A stretch of DNA of 64,000 nucleotides from JACVRM01 sp963809765 (lineage in GTDB: Bacteria; Actinomycetota; Thermoleophilia; Gaiellales; Gaiellaceae): assembly GCA_963809765.1 (NCBI GenBank), contig CAWEKT010000001.1:992001-1056000 (forward strand). The letters are read 5' to 3'. Below, piece by piece: positions 10,168 to 18,797 of the stretch. The position numbers were made by a program, and so were the translations under genes. The notes beneath the pieces are model-generated. The model was not told the origin of the DNA, ran no database searches, and saw only the letters and a program-made list of their open reading frames with translations. The number at the start of each line of letters is the position of its first letter. Position 1 is the first letter of the stretch.

Positions 10168-11357
10168 GTGCCCGGGCGGCTCGTGGACATCGCCGACTCC
10201 TTCTTCACGCCGGCGATCGCCGACCTGGTGCCGTACGAGCCCGGCAAGCCGGTCGAGGAGGTGCAGCGCGAGCTGGGGCTGGAGCGCGTCGTCAAGCTCG
10301 CCTCCAACGAGGGGCCCTTCGGACCGTTTCCCGCCGCGCTGGAGGCGCTGGAGCGGGTTGCGCGCGATCTCAACCGCTACCCGGACGGCGGGAGCTACCG
10401 CCTGCGCGCCGCGCTCGCCGAACGGTTCGACCTCCGCTTCGAGGAGGTGGCCGTCGGCTCCGGCTCGGACGGGCTGATCGACTGCCTCACCCAGGCGGCG
10501 CTCGAGGCCGGCGACGAGGTCGTGTGCGGCTGGCCCTCGTTCCCGAGCTACGTCATCGACGCGAGCAAGGTCGGGGCCGTCGCCCGCACGGTGCCGCTCC
10601 GCGACCACCGCTACGACCTCGAGGGCATGCTCGCGGCCGTCGGCCCGCGCACGAAGATCGCCTACCTCTGCTACCCGAACAACCCGACGGGCACGATCAA
10701 CACGCGCGAGGAGCTCGACTCGTGGTTCGAGCACGTGCCCGAGCACGTGCTCACGGTCGTCGACCAGGCGTACTTCGAGTACATCGACGATCCGGGCTAC
10801 GTCGACGCCGTCGAGCGCTACCTCAAGGAGGGCAGGCGGGTCGTGGTGCTGCGCACCTTCTCGAAGATCTACGGGCTCGCCGGCCTGCGGGTCGGCTACG
10901 CACTCGCCCCCGCTGCCGTCGTGACCGCGATCGGCGAAGGTGCGACGCGCCTTCGACGTCACCGCCCCGGCCCAGGAGGCCGCGCTCGCGAGCCTCGACG
11001 ACCGCGGCGAGCTCGCCCGCCGGCGCGACGAGAACCGCCAGAACCTGCCCACGGTCATCGAAGGGCTCCGCGCCGCCGGCCTCGAGCCCGCCGGCCCGGC
11101 GCTCGGGAACTTCGTCTTCGCCGACGTCGGCGAGGACGCGCGCCCGCTCTTCGAGGCGCTGCTGCGAGAGGGCGTCATCGTCCGGCCGACCGGCCGGCTT
11201 CGGCGCACCCGAGGCGATCCGCGTGACGGTCGGCACCGCCGAGGAGAACGCGATCTTCGCCGACGCGCTCGCGCGTGTCAGATCGGGGAATCGCATACCC
11301 CGGTCAACGAACCGGTACCCTGAGGCAGGCCCGGCCGCCCGGTGCGGCCTCGATTGA
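10168..11357 (+). CDS. hisC: Histidinol-phosphate aminotransferase (two frameshifts)
   Basis: A PLP-dependent class II aminotransferase of histidine biosynthesis: imidazole-acetol phosphate plus glutamate gives histidinol phosphate. Seen: the substrate-arm segment KLASNEGPFGPFPAA, YPDGGSYRLRAALAERF, CYPNNPTGT, the DQAYFEY block and the PLP lysine in TFSKIYGLAGLRVGY. The frame changes near 10935 (VTAIG then KVRRAFDVTAPAQ) and near 11191 (RPTAGFGAPEAIRVTVGT); each is repaired by removing one G. The reconstructed protein is ~395 residues, slightly longer than usual at the C-terminus, so the exact stop is less certain. No other his gene is nearby. A stand-alone HisC-like enzyme could also act on aromatic substrates; family assignment is strong, exact substrate less so. 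Confidence 0.8.
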
Positions 11358-11438
11358 CTTCGACGGCTTTGGATCGAGTCGGGCGGACCGGGTCGTCAAT
11401 CGCGTGCCGGCAGGGCGAAGACCGACCAGACGCGCTGT

Positions 11439-11444
11439 TAGCGT
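11439..11444 (+). promoter_or_regulatory. Leaderless-type -10 box for the MFS-meaB-ilvA operon (TAGCGT)
   Basis: TAGCGT followed by 6 nt and ATG 11451, with no ribosome site between. It is probably the sole promoter of the three coupled genes that follow. Confidence 0.5.
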
Positions 11445-11450
11445 GGCCGC

Positions 11451-12700
11451 ATGAACGCCGGTCGCCGCCTGGAGCTGCTCGGCCGCTCGTCGTCCTTCCG
11501 GCTGCTCTTCGGGGCGACGCTGACGTCGGGGCTCGGGACCTGGCTCGCCTTCGTCGCGTTGATGGTGGACGTCTGGGACCGCACGGACTCGAGCGTCTGG
11601 GTGAGCGCGCTCCTGGCGGCCGACTTTCTGCCGCTCGTGGCGGTCGGGCTGCTCGCGGCGCCGCTCGTCGACCGGCTGTCGCGCAAGCGGGTGATGGTGG
11701 TCGCAGACCTCGTGCGCGCGGCCGTGTTCCTGCTGCTGCCCTTCGCGGGCGGCCCGCTGGCGATCGTCGCGCTCGCGGCCGTCGTGGGCCTCGCGTCCGG
11801 CTTCTTCCGCCCGGCGCTCTACGCCGGCGTGCCGAACCTCGTGGACGAGGACGACCTGCCGCAGGCGAACTCGCTGCTGCAGGCGGTCGAGAACCTCACC
11901 TGGATGCTGACACCGCCGATCGCCGGCGTCCTCGTCGGCGTCTGGGGGCCCGAATCCGGCGTACTGGTCAACGCGCTCTCGTTCGTCGCCTCGGCGTTGC
12001 TGCTCGTCCGGCATCCCCGGAGCGGCTGCTGCAGGCTGGGCAGGCCGCGAGCCGCGGGCCACGTCGCGCGACATCCTCGACGGGCTTCCGCGACGATCCT
12101 GCACACTCGCGCGCTGCTCGCAGTCTTCGTCGCCTGGAACGTCTTCTTCGTCGCGATCGCCGGCGTCAACGTGGCCGAGATCGCGCTGGCGCAAGACGGC
12201 GCTTCGACTCGGGCGACTTCGGCTACGGCCTGCTCGTCGGCGCGACCGGGCTCGGCCTCGTGCTCGGCAGCTACTTCGCCGCGACGATCACCGAGCGCTA
12301 CGCCGATGGGCGTCGGTCTACGGCTGCAGCATCGGCCATGATCGCGCTCGGCGTCGCCGTCGCCGCGACCGTCGCCCACCGTCTGGGTCGCCGCGGCCTG
12401 CATGGTCGTCGTCGGGTTCGGCAACGGCGTCGCCGTCGTCTGCAACGCGCTCTTCGTCCAGCGGGGCGCCCCGGACGAGCTCCGGGGCCGCGTCTTCACC
12501 GTGCTGATGAGCTCCAACTACGCGGTGCTCGGCCTCGCGATGGCCGTCGCCGGGCCGCTCACGGACGCAGTCGGGCCACGGCTGGGTCTGGGGCATCGCC
12601 GCCGTCGTCTTCGGCTGCTGCGGCGGTGCTCGCCTTCTTGCTCACGCCGCGGCTGCGGCCGCTGCCCGCGAACCAGCCGCTGACGGGCGAGCCCGCCTGA
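11451..12700 (+). CDS. MFS transporter, 12-TM efflux-type (several frameshifts)
   Basis: The N-terminal 190 residues read cleanly and show paired hydrophobic segments typical of the major facilitator superfamily (LLFGATLTSGLGTWLAFVAL, LLAADFLPLVAVGLLAAPLV), followed by the loop motif DRLSRKRVMVVADLVRA and GFFRPALYAGVPNLV. The pattern fits MFS_3/enterobactin-exporter-like permeases. The frame changes near 12010-12100, 12205, 12400 and 12590, but later helices are recognisable in other frames (GYGLLVGATGLGLVLGSYFA, APDELRGRVFTVLMSSNYAVLGLAMAVAGP). The substrate cannot be predicted. The stop TGA overlaps the ATG of meaB (TGATG), so it is translationally coupled to it. Confidence 0.72.
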
Positions 12701-13710
12701 TGGCACGAGGCTGGACGGTGGAGTCGCTGGCGGCGGGGATCCGTGCCGCCGACCGGAGGGCGATCGCCCGCGCCATCAGCCTCGTCGAGGACGGCGACCC
12801 GTCGGCCTACGAGCTCGTCCGCGACCTCTACGGGGAGACCGGCCGCGCGTACGCGGTCGGCGTCACTGGGCCGCCAGGCGTCGGCAAGTCGACGCTGCTG
12901 AGCGCACTCGTACGGCTGGTGCGCGAGCGCGGCAGCACCGTCGGCGTCATCTCGGTCGACCCCTCCAGCCCGTTCTCGCACGGCGCCCTCCTCGGCGACC
13001 GTATCCGCCTCTCCGAGCACTTCCTCGACGAAGGCGTCTTCATCCGCTCGATGGGCACGCGCGGGCATCTGGGCGGCCTGGCGGAGACGACCCTGCAGGC
13101 GCTCCTCCTGCTCGACGCGGCGGGCAGGGACGTGCTCTTCCTCGAGACCGTCGGCACGGGTCAGAGCGAGGTCGAGGTGATCGGGGTCGTGGACACCGTG
13201 GTGCTCGTGCTCATGCCCGGCTCCGGCGACTCCGTGCAGGCACTGAAGGCGGGGATCATGGAGATTCCCGACGTGATCGTCGTCAACAAGCGCGACCACC
13301 CGCTGGCGAAGACGATGCTGAACGAGGTGCGCTCGATCCTGTCGCTCGACCGCGAGCGCGACTGGAAGACGCCGATCGTGCTGACCGAGGCGCTCGCCGG
13401 AGAGGGCGTCGACGAGCTCTGGGCCGCGATCGAGCGGCACCGCGCGCACCTCGAGCAGGGCGACGGCCTCGAGGAGCGCCGCCGCCGCAACCTCGCCCAG
13501 GAGGTGTTCGCCGTCGCCTCGGCCCGCGCGAAGCGTCACCTCGAGGAGACGGTCACCGAGGATCCCGAGCTGGCACGGCTGCTCGAGGCGGTCGGACGCC
13601 GGGAGCTCGACCCCCTGACCGCGGTGCGCGACATCATGGAGCAGGTCTTCTTCCGCGGCGGCGACGGCGCCCGCGGCGCCGCCCGCCCCGACGAGGCATC
13701 ATCTTCCTGA
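12700..13710 (+). CDS. meaB: MeaB/ArgK-type P-loop GTPase, methylmalonyl-CoA mutase chaperone
   Basis: An uninterrupted 336-residue G3E-family GTPase. Walker A is GPPGVGKSTLL, the second motif is SVDPSSPFSHGALLGDRIR, Walker B is LFLETVGTGQSEVEV and the base-recognition motif is NKRD. The GDRIRL and GTRGHLGGLAETT stretches are diagnostic of MeaB/MMAA. In that family the protein loads and protects adenosylcobalamin in methylmalonyl-CoA mutase, the last step of propionyl-CoA use. No mutase gene is in the window. It is coupled on both sides by TGATG, to the transporter upstream and ilvA downstream. The link with ilvA makes sense: threonine deamination gives 2-oxobutyrate and then propionyl-CoA. 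Confidence 0.9.
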   Translation: MARGWTVESLAAGIRAADRRAIARAISLVEDGDPSAYELVRDLYGETGRAYAVGVTGPPGVGKSTLLSALVRLVRERGSTVGVISVDPSSPFSHGALLGDRIRLSEHFLDEGVFIRSMGTRGHLGGLAETTLQALLLLDAAGRDVLFLETVGTGQSEVEVIGVVDTVVLVLMPGSGDSVQALKAGIMEIPDVIVVNKRDHPLAKTMLNEVRSILSLDRERDWKTPIVLTEALAGEGVDELWAAIERHRAHLEQGDGLEERRRRNLAQEVFAVASARAKRHLEETVTEDPELARLLEAVGRRELDPLTAVRDIMEQVFFRGGDGARGAARPDEASSS

Positions 13711-14885
13711 TGGCTGCCACGGCCGTCCCGACGCTCGCCGACATCGAGGCTGCGCGGGCGCGCGTCGCCGGCATCGCCCGCGTCACGCCCGTCTACTCGT
13801 CGGAGACCTTCTCGCGGCTCTGCGGCCGCGACGTCCTGCTGAAGGCCGAGAACCTGCAGCGCACGGGCGCGTTCAAGATCCGCGGCGCCGTCAACCGCAT
13901 CGCCACGCTCTCGGACGAGCAGCGGGCCGCCGGCGTCGTCGCCGCAAGCGCCGGCAACCACGGGCAGGCGGTCGCCTGGGCCGCGCGCGAGCAGGACACG
14001 CCGGCGACGATCTTCGTCCCGCTCGACGCGCCGATGGCGAAGGTCGACGCGGCGAAGAACTACGGCGCCCGCCTGCAGATCACCGGCGAGACCTTCGAGG
14101 ACGCGCTCACGGCGGCGCAGGAGTACGCGGAGACGACCGGGGCGACCTTCATCCACCCCTACGAGGACGAGCAGGTGATCGCCGGCCAGGGCACGCTCGG
14201 CCTCGAGCTGGCCGAGCAGCTGCCGCCCGAGGTCGGCACCGTGCTCGTGCCGATCGGCGGCGGCGGCCTTGCGGCCGGCATTGCGCTCGCGCTGCGCGAG
14301 ACCCGTCCCGATATCGAGGTCGTCGGTGTGCAGGCGGAGCCGGCGGGGTTCCCGATTGCCGACGGCATCGCCGTCAAGCGTCCCGGGGACGTCACGACAC
14401 CGCTGCTCGAAGAGCTCCTGGCCGACCGGGTACGCGTCTCGGCGGACCAGATCGCGGAGGCGATCGTGCTCCTGCTCGAGCGCACCAAGCTCGTCGTCGA
14501 GGGCGCCGGCTCGGTCGGCGTCGCTGCGCTGCTCTCCGACCGGGTCGAGTGCGCGAAGGGAGCGGCCTGCGCCGTGCTCTCGGGCGGCAACATCGACCCG
14601 ACGCTGCTGATCTCGGTCATGCGGCACGGCCTGACCGCGTCCGGCCGCTATCTGGTGCTGCGGACGCGCATCGTCGACAAGCCCGGGGAGCTGATCAAGC
14701 TCCTGCAGCTGGTGGCGCAGGAGCGGGGCAACGTCATCTCGGTCGAGCACCACCGCGAGGGCATGGACGTCCCCGTGACGGAGAGCGAGGTCGAGCTGAC
14801 GGTGACGATGCGGGACGGCGACCACTGCACCGCGCTCTGCGAGGCGCTGAGCCGCCAGGGCTACCCGGTCGAGCGCTTGAGGTAA
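13710..14885 (+). CDS. ilvA: Threonine ammonia-lyase with C-terminal ACT domain
   Basis: PLP-dependent deaminase converting L-threonine to 2-oxobutyrate. Seen: AENLQRTGAFKIRGA with the PLP lysine, SAGNHGQAVAWAA, the phosphate-binding glycine loop IGGGGLAAGIA and LSGGNIDP. The last ~75 residues (LRTRIVDKPGELIKLL...GNVISVEHHR) form a single ACT domain, as in the short ~400-residue threonine dehydratases, whose regulation by isoleucine or nucleotide varies. It starts with ATG sharing one base with the meaB stop. It can feed isoleucine synthesis or, with meaB alongside, propionyl-CoA catabolism; the context slightly favours catabolism. Transcription probably ends in the hairpins that begin 28 bases later. 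Confidence 0.9.
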   Translation: MAATAVPTLADIEAARARVAGIARVTPVYSSETFSRLCGRDVLLKAENLQRTGAFKIRGAVNRIATLSDEQRAAGVVAASAGNHGQAVAWAAREQDTPATIFVPLDAPMAKVDAAKNYGARLQITGETFEDALTAAQEYAETTGATFIHPYEDEQVIAGQGTLGLELAEQLPPEVGTVLVPIGGGGLAAGIALALRETRPDIEVVGVQAEPAGFPIADGIAVKRPGDVTTPLLEELLADRVRVSADQIAEAIVLLLERTKLVVEGAGSVGVAALLSDRVECAKGAACAVLSGGNIDPTLLISVMRHGLTASGRYLVLRTRIVDKPGELIKLLQLVAQERGNVISVEHHREGMDVPVTESEVELTVTMRDGDHCTALCEALSRQGYPVERLR

Positions 14886-14901
14886 CCGCTCGCGCTGCGC
14901 G

Positions 14902-15456
14902 CGTCGCTTTCACGAAGGGGGAACGGCGTGTTCCCCCTTCGAGCTACCCCCTCCGGCTGACGGTCGGGGCGGGCTGGGCTGTCTGGTCAGACGCGCCGGG
15001 GCCGCGGGGTGGCTGCGCCGAGCAAGCTCGGCTCCGCCGGTACTGCGCGCCTGCCCGTGCGTGGGCGTCGCGGCGCATTGCTCATTGAGGCTCGGGCGGC
15101 AGGCCGTCGCTCTCACGAAGGGGGAACGGCGTGTTCCCCCTTCGAGCTACCCCCTCCGGCTGACGGTCGGGGCGGGTGGGCTGTCTGGTCAGACGCGCCG
15201 GGGCCGCGGGGTGGCTGCGCCGAGCAAGCTCGGCTCCGCCGGGTACTGCGCGCCTGCCCGTGCGTGGGCGTCGCGGCGCATTGCTCATTGAGGCTCGGGC
15301 GGCAGGCCGTCGCTCTCACGAAGGGGGAACGGCGTGTTCCCCCTTCGAGCTACCCCTCCGGCTGACGGTCGGGGCAGGTGGGCTGTCTGATCAGACGCGC
15401 CGGGGCCGCGGGGTGGCTGCGCCGAGCAAGCTCGGCTGCGCCGGTACTGCACACCT
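14902..15456. repeat. 203-bp tandem repeat, about 2.7 copies, hairpin-rich
   Basis: Units begin near 14902, 15105 and 15308 and align at exactly 203-bp intervals (the CGAAGGGGG block lies at 14913, 15116 and 15319). Copies differ by only a few bases; the third ends near 15456. Each unit carries a perfect 12-bp inverted repeat with 5-nt loop (first copy 14913-14941, cgaagggggaac and its complement), a palindrome in gtctggtcagac and an inverted repeat gccgagc-aa-gctcggc. The period is not a multiple of three and the ORFs through it drift in frame, so it is non-coding. It fills most of the gene-free stretch 14886-15562 between ilvA and the cyclase array. The first hairpin may terminate ilvA. No transposase or target duplication is seen. 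Confidence 0.85.
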
Positions 15457-15550
15457 CTCGTGCGCGAACGGCGAAGAGACGATGGGCCTGTGCGGACCTA
15501 GTCGTCGTGCGATCGGGCTCCGGTGAGCCGGGGCTGCCTCGGGGGCGATT

Positions 15551-15556
15551 TACACT
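15551..15556 (+). promoter_or_regulatory. Leaderless-type -10 box for the cyclase array (TACACT)
   Basis: TACACT, 6 nt, then ATG 15563, with no ribosome site. The four downstream paralogs start inside the stop codon of the gene before, so this looks like the only promoter for ~16.5 kb. Confidence 0.55.
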
Positions 15557-15562
15557 CGCCTC

Positions 15563-18500
15563 ATGGGTAGGCCCACGCGCAAGGAGCGCAAGGTGGTCTC
15601 GGTCGTGTTCGTCGACCTCGTTGGCTTCACCGCTCGCGCCGAGAGCCTTGACCCCGAGGACGTGCAGGCGATCCTCGAGCCGTACCACGCGCGCGTGCGC
15701 GAGGAGCTCGAGCGGCACGGTGGCACCGTCGAGAAGTTCATCGGCGACGCCGTCATGGCCGTCTTCGGCGCTCCCGCCGTCCGCGAGGACGACGCCGAGC
15801 GGGCCGTGCGCGCGGCGCTCGCGATCTGCGACTGGGCGCGCGAGCAGGAGGAGGTCGAGGTCAGGATCGCCGTCAACACGGGCGAGGCGCTCGTCTCGGT
15901 CGATGCCCGGCCGGAGGCAGGGGAGGCGCTGGTCGCAGGTGACGTCGTCAACACAGCGTCACGCCTGCAATCGGCCGCGCCGGTCAACGGTGTTCTCGTC
16001 GGCGAAGCCACGTACCGCGCCACCGAGCGCGCGATCGACTACCGGGAGGCCGAGCCCGTCCAGGCGAAGGGCAAGGCGGAGCCGGTGCCGGTCTGGGAGG
16101 CGGTGCAGGCGCGGGCGCTGTTCGGCGTCGACGTCGACCTGCGTCCCGTCACTCCGCTTGTCGGGCGCCGCCGCGAGCTCGACCAGCTCGTCGACGCGCT
16201 CGCCCGCGCGCGGGCCGACCGCGAGCCGCAGCTCGTGACCATCGTCGGCGTGCCGGGCATGGGCAAGAGCCGCCTGGTGCAGGAGCTGTCGTCCGCGGTG
16301 GAGGCCGATCCGGAGCTGATCCGCTGGCGCCAGGGCCGCTCGCTGCCGTACGGGGCCGGCGTCAGCTTCTGGGCGCTCGGCGAGATGGTCAAGGCCGAGG
16401 CCGGCATCCTCGAGACCGATTCCGGCGACGATGCCAGGCGGAAGCTGCGCACCGTCGTGGAGCGGGTGTGCTCCCCGGGCGAGGCCGACTGGGTCGAGCG
16501 CGAGCTGCGCCCGCTCGTCGGTCTCGCGGACGAAGGCAGGCGGCGGCGGGCGCGACGAGGCGTTCGCTGCCTGGCGGCGGTTCCTGGAGGGCCTCGCGGA
16601 CGAGCGCCCGAGCGTGCTGGTGTTCGAGGACCTCCACTGGGCCGACGACGGCCTGCTGGACTTCGTCGACGCGCTCGTGGACTGGGCGACGGACGTGCCG
16701 CTCCTCGTCGTCGGCACCGCGCGCCCGGAGCTGCTCGCGCGGCGTCCGGGCTGGGGCGGCGGCAAGCCGAACGCCGCGGCGCTGTCGCTGACGCCGCTGT
16801 CGGAGGCAGAGACGGCCGAGGTCGTGCACGCGATCCTCGAGCGAGCCGTCCTGCCGGCCGAGGTGCAGACTGCCGTGCTCGCGCGCGCCGGCGGGAACCC
16901 GCTGTACGCCGAGGAGTTCGCGCGCATGGTCGCCGACCGGCAGCTGCGCCCCTCGGACGACGAGCTGCCCGTTCCCGAATCCGTGCAGGGACTGATCGCC
17001 GCGCGTCTGGACGGGCTGGAGCGGGACGAGAAGGCGCTGCTCCAGGACGCGGCGGTGATCGGGAAGGTGTTCTGGCCCGGGGCGCTGGCGCGCGTGGGCC
17101 GCGCAGCCGGCGGCCTCGAGGACGTGCTCCGAACCCTGGAGCGCAGGGAGTTCATCCGCCGCGAGCGGCGCTCCTCCGTTGAGGGCCAGGAGCAGTACGC
17201 CTTTCGCCACGTCCTCGTCCGCGACGTCGCCTACGGCCAGATTCCCCGAGCCGAGCGAGCCGACAAGCACGTCCAGGTCGCCGACTGGATCGAGTCGCTG
17301 CCGCGCAGCGAGGACGCCGCCGAGCTGCTCGCGCACCACTACCTGAGCGCGCTCGACTACACGCGTGCCGCCGGCCGCGACAGCATGGCCCTCGGGGAGC
17401 GGGCGCGCACGGCACTGCGCGAGGCCGGACACCGGGCAATGGCGCTCAACGCCCCGGCGAGCGCGTTTCGCTTCTACGAGGCCGCTGCGGAGCTGATGCC
17501 GCGGGACCACCCGGAGTGGCTCCTGCTCGCGCTTGAGCATGCGGAGGCGGGCCAGTACGTCGACCTCGCGAACGATTACCTGCTGCTGGAGGCGCGCGAC
17601 AAGATGCTTGCCGGCGACCGCGAGCTGGCCGCTCGGGGCGAGATCGTCCTGGGCGAATACCGGTGGCTGCGAGGGGAACGCACGGATGCGGAGGTCCACT
17701 TTCGCGTCGCGGAGGAGCTCGGCGACGAGCTCGACGAGTCGGAGGCGAAGGTCCAGGTGCTCGCCAACCTCTCCCGCTTCGCCATGCTCGCCGACGAGAA
17801 CGAGCGCGCCGTCTCGCTCGGCCGGCGCGCCCTGGCGATGGCCGAGTCGCTGGGCCTCGACGCCATGCGAGCGCACGCGCTGAACAACGTGGGCGTCGCC
17901 CGCGTGCACCTCGGAGACGACGGCGGCCTCGCTGACCTCGAGGAAAGCCGACGCATCGCCCGCGACCTGAGCGTCACCGAGTTCATCCGGGCCACCGGGA
18001 ACCTCGCGTCGACGCTCGTCGAGCTCGGCGAGCTCACGCGGGCCACGGTCCTGCACGAGGAGGGCCTCGCCGCTGCGCGCGACGTCGGGCATTACGAGCC
18101 CACGCGCTGGCTCTCCGTCGAGCTCGCCCTCGACCGGCTAAGGGCGGGCCGATGGGACGAGGCGCGGGCGCTGCTGGACGAGCTGCTGCCAGGCTTCGAC
18201 GAGTCGCCCTTTTGGATCGAGCCCGAAGCACGCGTGTGCGCGGCGCGGATGCACCTCGCGCAGGGGGCAGTCGGCGAGGCGCGCGGCCAGGCCGAGCGCG
18301 GCGTGGAGCGGGCGCGAGCTTCCCAGAACCTGCAGGAGCTCTCGAGCCCCCTCGGGTTCACGGCGCGGCTGCTCGCCGAGCTGGGCGAGCTCGGTCCCGC
18401 CCGCGAGGCCGCCCACGACCTTTTGGAGCGGTGGACGGCGTCCGGCTCGCAGGGGAGCACGGGCGAGTGGTTGATCGAGCTCTGGCTCGCAACGGCCAGG

Positions 18501-18797
18501 ACGGACGGCGAGGACGCACTCCGCGACGCCCTCGCGCCGGCCCTCCAGACGCCGTGGGTGCGGGCGGCTGCGGCGCTCACGCACCGCGAGTTCGCCGAGG
18601 CCGCCGAGATCCTCGGTGGGATCGGCGCTCGCTCCGAGGAGGCGCTCGTGCGCCTCTGGGCTGCGGAGTGGCTGCTCGAGCAGGGACGGCGGGCGGAGGC
18701 GGACGCGGAGCTCGAGCGCTCGCTCGCGTTCTGGCGCTCGGTCGGCGCCACCCGCTACCTGAGCCAGGGCGACGCGCTGCTGGCCGCCGCCTCGTGA
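15563..18797 (+). CDS. Class III adenylyl cyclase - STAND-like ATPase - helical repeats, array member 1
   Basis: Residues ~1-180 form a class III nucleotide cyclase homology domain. FVDLVGFTAR and GDAVMAVFG hold the two metal-binding aspartates; the lysine in EKFIGD and the aspartate in GDVVNTASRLQ are the adenine-specifying pair; the N and R of NTASRL are the transition-state residues. An intact ATP cyclase site is therefore predicted. An AAA_16/STAND-like ATPase follows (Walker A GVPGMGKSRLV, Walker B VLVFEDLHWADD, then the GWGGGKPNA and GNPLYAEEFARM blocks) and a ~500-residue helical, TPR-like tail. Unlike its four paralogs it lacks an N-terminal zinc ribbon. One frame change near 16540 (a base too many in the G-rich run before GRDEAFAAWRRF). 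Soluble, cytoplasmic. The stop overlaps the GTG of member 2. Confidence 0.82.

Noticed and set aside
14902..15456. Possible CRISPR or insertion sequence
   Set aside because: Units are contiguous 203-bp copies without variable spacers, and no transposase, cas gene or terminal inverted repeats occur nearby.
15009..15526. Short ORFs through the 203-bp repeat
   Set aside because: The period is not a multiple of three and the reading frame changes from copy to copy, so they are not conserved proteins.
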